Source: Leisingera sp. ANG-M7 (GTDB taxonomy: Bacteria; Pseudomonadota; Alphaproteobacteria; Rhodobacterales; Rhodobacteraceae). Taken from it: DNA of 64,000 nucleotides. Below, piece after piece: positions 62,079 to 64,000 of this stretch. How positions within the stretch are numbered: position 1 is the first letter of the stretch; the number at the start of each line of letters is the position of its first letter. A program made the translations under genes and the position numbers. The notes below the pieces were generated by a model. The model did no database searches and was not told the DNA's origin. It worked only from the letters and a program-made list of their open reading frames with translations. The stretch is taken from NCBI RefSeq assembly GCF_000813965.1, contig NZ_JWLI01000006.1, positions 372,001-436,000 of the forward strand, in the 5' to 3' direction.

Positions 62079-63678
62079 GGATCAGCTTCCAGCGGATGGC
62101 GTCAAGCAGCGCCTCGAACGACGCATCGATTATGTTCGCGCTGACCCCGACAGTGGACCAGCGATGGCCCTGGCTGTCTTCGCTGTCGATGATGACCCGG
62201 GTGACGGCCTCGGTGCCGCCCTGGGTGATCCGCACCTTGAAGTCGACCAGCCGCATATCCTCCAGCTGCGCGGAATAACGCCCCAGATCCTTGCTCAGCG
62301 CCCGTGCCAGCGCGTTCACCGGGCCGCGGTCGCTTCCGGTTTCATCCAGCGACTCGCTGACCGACAGGCGTTTCTCGCCATCAACCTTCACCACAACCAC
62401 CGCCTCTGACAGGCTGACCATGCGATTATACTTGTTTTTGCGCCGCTCGACGGTGACCTTGTAGCGCTTCACCTCAAAGAAATCAGGCAGCTGCCCCAAT
62501 TCCTTGCGCGCCAGCAGTTCAAACGAGGCCTGCGCGGTGTCATAGGAATAGCCTTCCGCCTCCCGCTCCTTGATCCGTTCCAGGATCCGCGCCAGCGCCG
62601 GATTGCCGTTCTCAACGCTCAGGCCCGCATCTGTCAGCCTTTTGCGCAGGTTCGACTGCCCGGCCTGGTTCGACATCGGGATCACCCGCGCATTGCCGAC
62701 CGTACCCGGCTCGATGTGTTCGTAAGTTGAAGGATCTTTCAGGATCGCGCTGGCGTGCAGCCCGGCCTTGTGGGCAAACGCCGAAGCCCCGACATACGCC
62801 GCCTGCCGCACCGGAACCCGGTTCAGGATATCGTCCAGCATCCGGCTGTTCCGGGTCAGCCCCGCCAATGCTTCCAGGCTCACCCCGGTCTCGAACTGGC
62901 TGGCATAGGGTTCTTTCAGCAGAAGCGTCGGGATCAGCGCGGTCAGGTTGGCATTGCCGCAGCGCTCGCCCAATCCATTCAGCGTGCCCTGGATCTGCCG
63001 CGCGCCGGCGTTGACAGCCGCCAAAGAACAAGCGACAGCATTTTCCGTGTCATTATGGGTATGTATGCCCAGTTTCTCACCCGGAATACCAGCCGCAACA
63101 ACCTCGCTGACGATCCGGTGAACCTCTGCGGGCAGCGCGCCGCCATTGGTGTCGCAGAGCACTACCCAGCGCGCACCGGCCTCCAGCGCGGCACGGCAAG
63201 CCGCCAGCGCGTATTCCGGATTGTCCTTGTAGCCGTCAAAAAAGTGCTCGGCGTCAAACAGCGCTTCACGCCCTTGCGCGGCGATGTGGGCGACAGAGGC
63301 GCGGATGTTTTCCAGGTTCTCTTCGAGTGTGATCCCCAGCGCTTGTGTCACGTGGTAATCGTGGCTCTTGCCGACCAGACAGACCGCTTGGGTGCCCGCA
63401 TTCATCACTGCTGCCAGAACATCGTCGTTTTCTGCCGATCGGCCTGCCCGCTTGGTCATGCCAAAGGCTGTCATCGTGGCGCGAGTTTGCGGCGCCTCCG
63501 AAAAGAACGCGCTGTCAGTCGGGTTAGCGCCCGGCCAGCCGCCCTCGATGTAGTCGATGCCCAAGGCGTCCAGCGCTGTCGCAATTTGCTTCTTTTCCGC
63601 AGTGGAAAACTGCACCCCCTGGGTCTGCTGACCGTCGCGCAGTGTGGTGTCGTAAAGATAGAGGCGTTCCCTGGCCAT
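62053..63678 (-). CDS. cimA: Citramalate synthase
   Basis: A 541-residue LeuA/HCS-family enzyme that condenses pyruvate and acetyl-CoA into (R)-citramalate for isoleucine synthesis without threonine. LYDTTLRDGQQTQGVQFS opens the TIM barrel. LGIHTHNDTENAVACSLAA near residue 205 holds metal ligands, and QGTLNGLGERCGNANL near residue 230 follows. A C-terminal regulatory domain (about 400-541) suggests isoleucine feedback. The ATG overlaps the cysS stop in TGATG, so the two are coupled. Confidence 0.92.
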   Translation of the reverse strand: MARERLYLYDTTLRDGQQTQGVQFSTAEKKQIATALDALGIDYIEGGWPGANPTDSAFFSEAPQTRATMTAFGMTKRAGRSAENDDVLAAVMNAGTQAVCLVGKSHDYHVTQALGITLEENLENIRASVAHIAAQGREALFDAEHFFDGYKDNPEYALAACRAALEAGARWVVLCDTNGGALPAEVHRIVSEVVAAGIPGEKLGIHTHNDTENAVACSLAAVNAGARQIQGTLNGLGERCGNANLTALIPTLLLKEPYASQFETGVSLEALAGLTRNSRMLDDILNRVPVRQAAYVGASAFAHKAGLHASAILKDPSTYEHIEPGTVGNARVIPMSNQAGQSNLRKRLTDAGLSVENGNPALARILERIKEREAEGYSYDTAQASFELLARKELGQLPDFFEVKRYKVTVERRKNKYNRMVSLSEAVVVVKVDGEKRLSVSESLDETGSDRGPVNALARALSKDLGRYSAQLEDMRLVDFKVRITQGGTEAVTRVIIDSEDSQGHRWSTVGVSANIIDASFEALLDAIRWKLIHDGQADAV

Positions 63679-64000
63679 CAAAGCGCCTCCAGCTTTGCCG
63701 GATCAAATCCGGCACCCGGCACCAGTTCCACACCGGCCTTGCTCATGCGCACTTCCAGGCCAGCCGCGACAAAGGCCTCTTTGAGCTGATCAACTTCCGA
63801 GAAATCCTTGCTTTCCATAGCCTTCTGCCGAGCCTCAACCAGCTTCCCCTCGTAGGCAGACAGGTCTACCGTGGGGGCAGACGCCCAGGCGCCCATCTCT
63901 TCTGTCAGCAAACCCAACATCTGCGCCGACGCCAGAAGCGCAGCAGCATCGCCCGCTGCGGCCAGCTTGTGCAGCTCGGCAATCGCTCCGGCAGAGTTCA
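63678..64000 (-). CDS. cysS: Cysteine-tRNA ligase, C-terminal part
   Basis: The gene runs off the right edge. The last 107 or so residues are visible: helical anticodon-binding region ([21 protein letters not shown]), then [20 protein letters not shown] and the terminal [17 protein letters not shown], typical of CysRS C-termini. The catalytic part with HIGH and KMSKS lies outside. Its TGA overlaps the cimA ATG by one base. Confidence 0.88.
   Translation of the reverse strand, partial: NSAGAIAELHKLAAAGDAAALLASAQMLGLLTEEMGAWASAPTVDLSAYEGKLVEARQKAMESKDFSEVDQLKEAFVAAGLEVRMSKAGVELVPGAGFDPAKLEAL

Overview
The window looks like a stretch of ordinary chromosome from a marine Rhodobacteraceae (roseobacter group, Leisingera/Phaeobacter/Ruegeria-like). 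The evidence is a GC-rich sequence with dense short-spaced operons, a ChpT phosphotransferase of the CtrA cell-cycle relay, a B12-dependent class II ribonucleotide reductase, the pterin-binding piece of a split MetH, a TAXI-type TRAP transporter with a linked Usp protein, ornithine-lipid genes olsB-olsA, and an L21 ribosomal protein with a C-terminal extension. The genus is an inference from gene content. I see no insertion sequence, prophage, CRISPR array or integrase.

Layout. 0-10 kb: the end of a DUF192 gene, tRNA-Pro, nrdJ, tesB, a serine hydrolase, and aroQ translationally coupled to a LuxR-type regulator. 9-19 kb: translation and growth genes mostly on the minus strand (tsf, rpsB, olsA-olsB, proA, proB, obgE, rpmA, rplU), with chpT divergent from a DUF3553 gene. 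19-25 kb: DUF2059 protein, tRNA-Ser, a three-gene one-carbon/cobalamin cluster, ppx and rlmE. 25-32 kb: membrane and lipid functions (YihY, cardiolipin synthase, K+ channel) and an AttEFGH-like ABC exporter operon with a lipocalin-like secreted protein. 32-41 kb: usp-TRAP-TAXI operon and an RND efflux pair. 41-46 kb: a metallopeptidase, then mtnA, a class II aldolase and an M19 dipeptidase, and tRNA-Leu. 46-50.5 kb: YqaA and DsbB-like membrane proteins, then an Lrp-type regulator divergent from arginase-ctlX-ornithine cyclodeaminase. 50.7-55.7 kb: a cassette of small membrane-anchored proteins, a PerM-type transporter and a BON-MscS channel. 56-64 kb: a receiver-like protein, HNH nuclease, rluE, VOC protein, esterase, alkA, an MFS transporter, a squalene/phytoene-synthase-like pseudoenzyme, cimA and the end of cysS.

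How genes work together. Arginase, CtlX and ornithine cyclodeaminase would funnel arginine and citrulline through ornithine to proline, with an Lrp-family regulator reading out of the same intergenic region. proB-proA serve the opposite, biosynthetic route to proline. MtnA plus a fuculose-aldolase-like protein suggests a dihydroxyacetone-phosphate shunt for methylthioadenosine or 5'-deoxyadenosine salvage. NrdJ and the split-MetH pterin protein both tie the organism to cobalamin.

The most interesting region is 50.7-54.2 kb. Two exact GGAAC-N16/17-CGTT elements of the EcfG/ECF15 type stand in front of genes whose products repeatedly carry the same (K/R)NP plus glycine-rich membrane segment. 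It resembles an expanded version of the YqjD-YqjE system of enterobacteria. Second is a phytoene-synthase homologue without either aspartate-rich motif, translationally coupled to cimA and possibly a complex I assembly factor.
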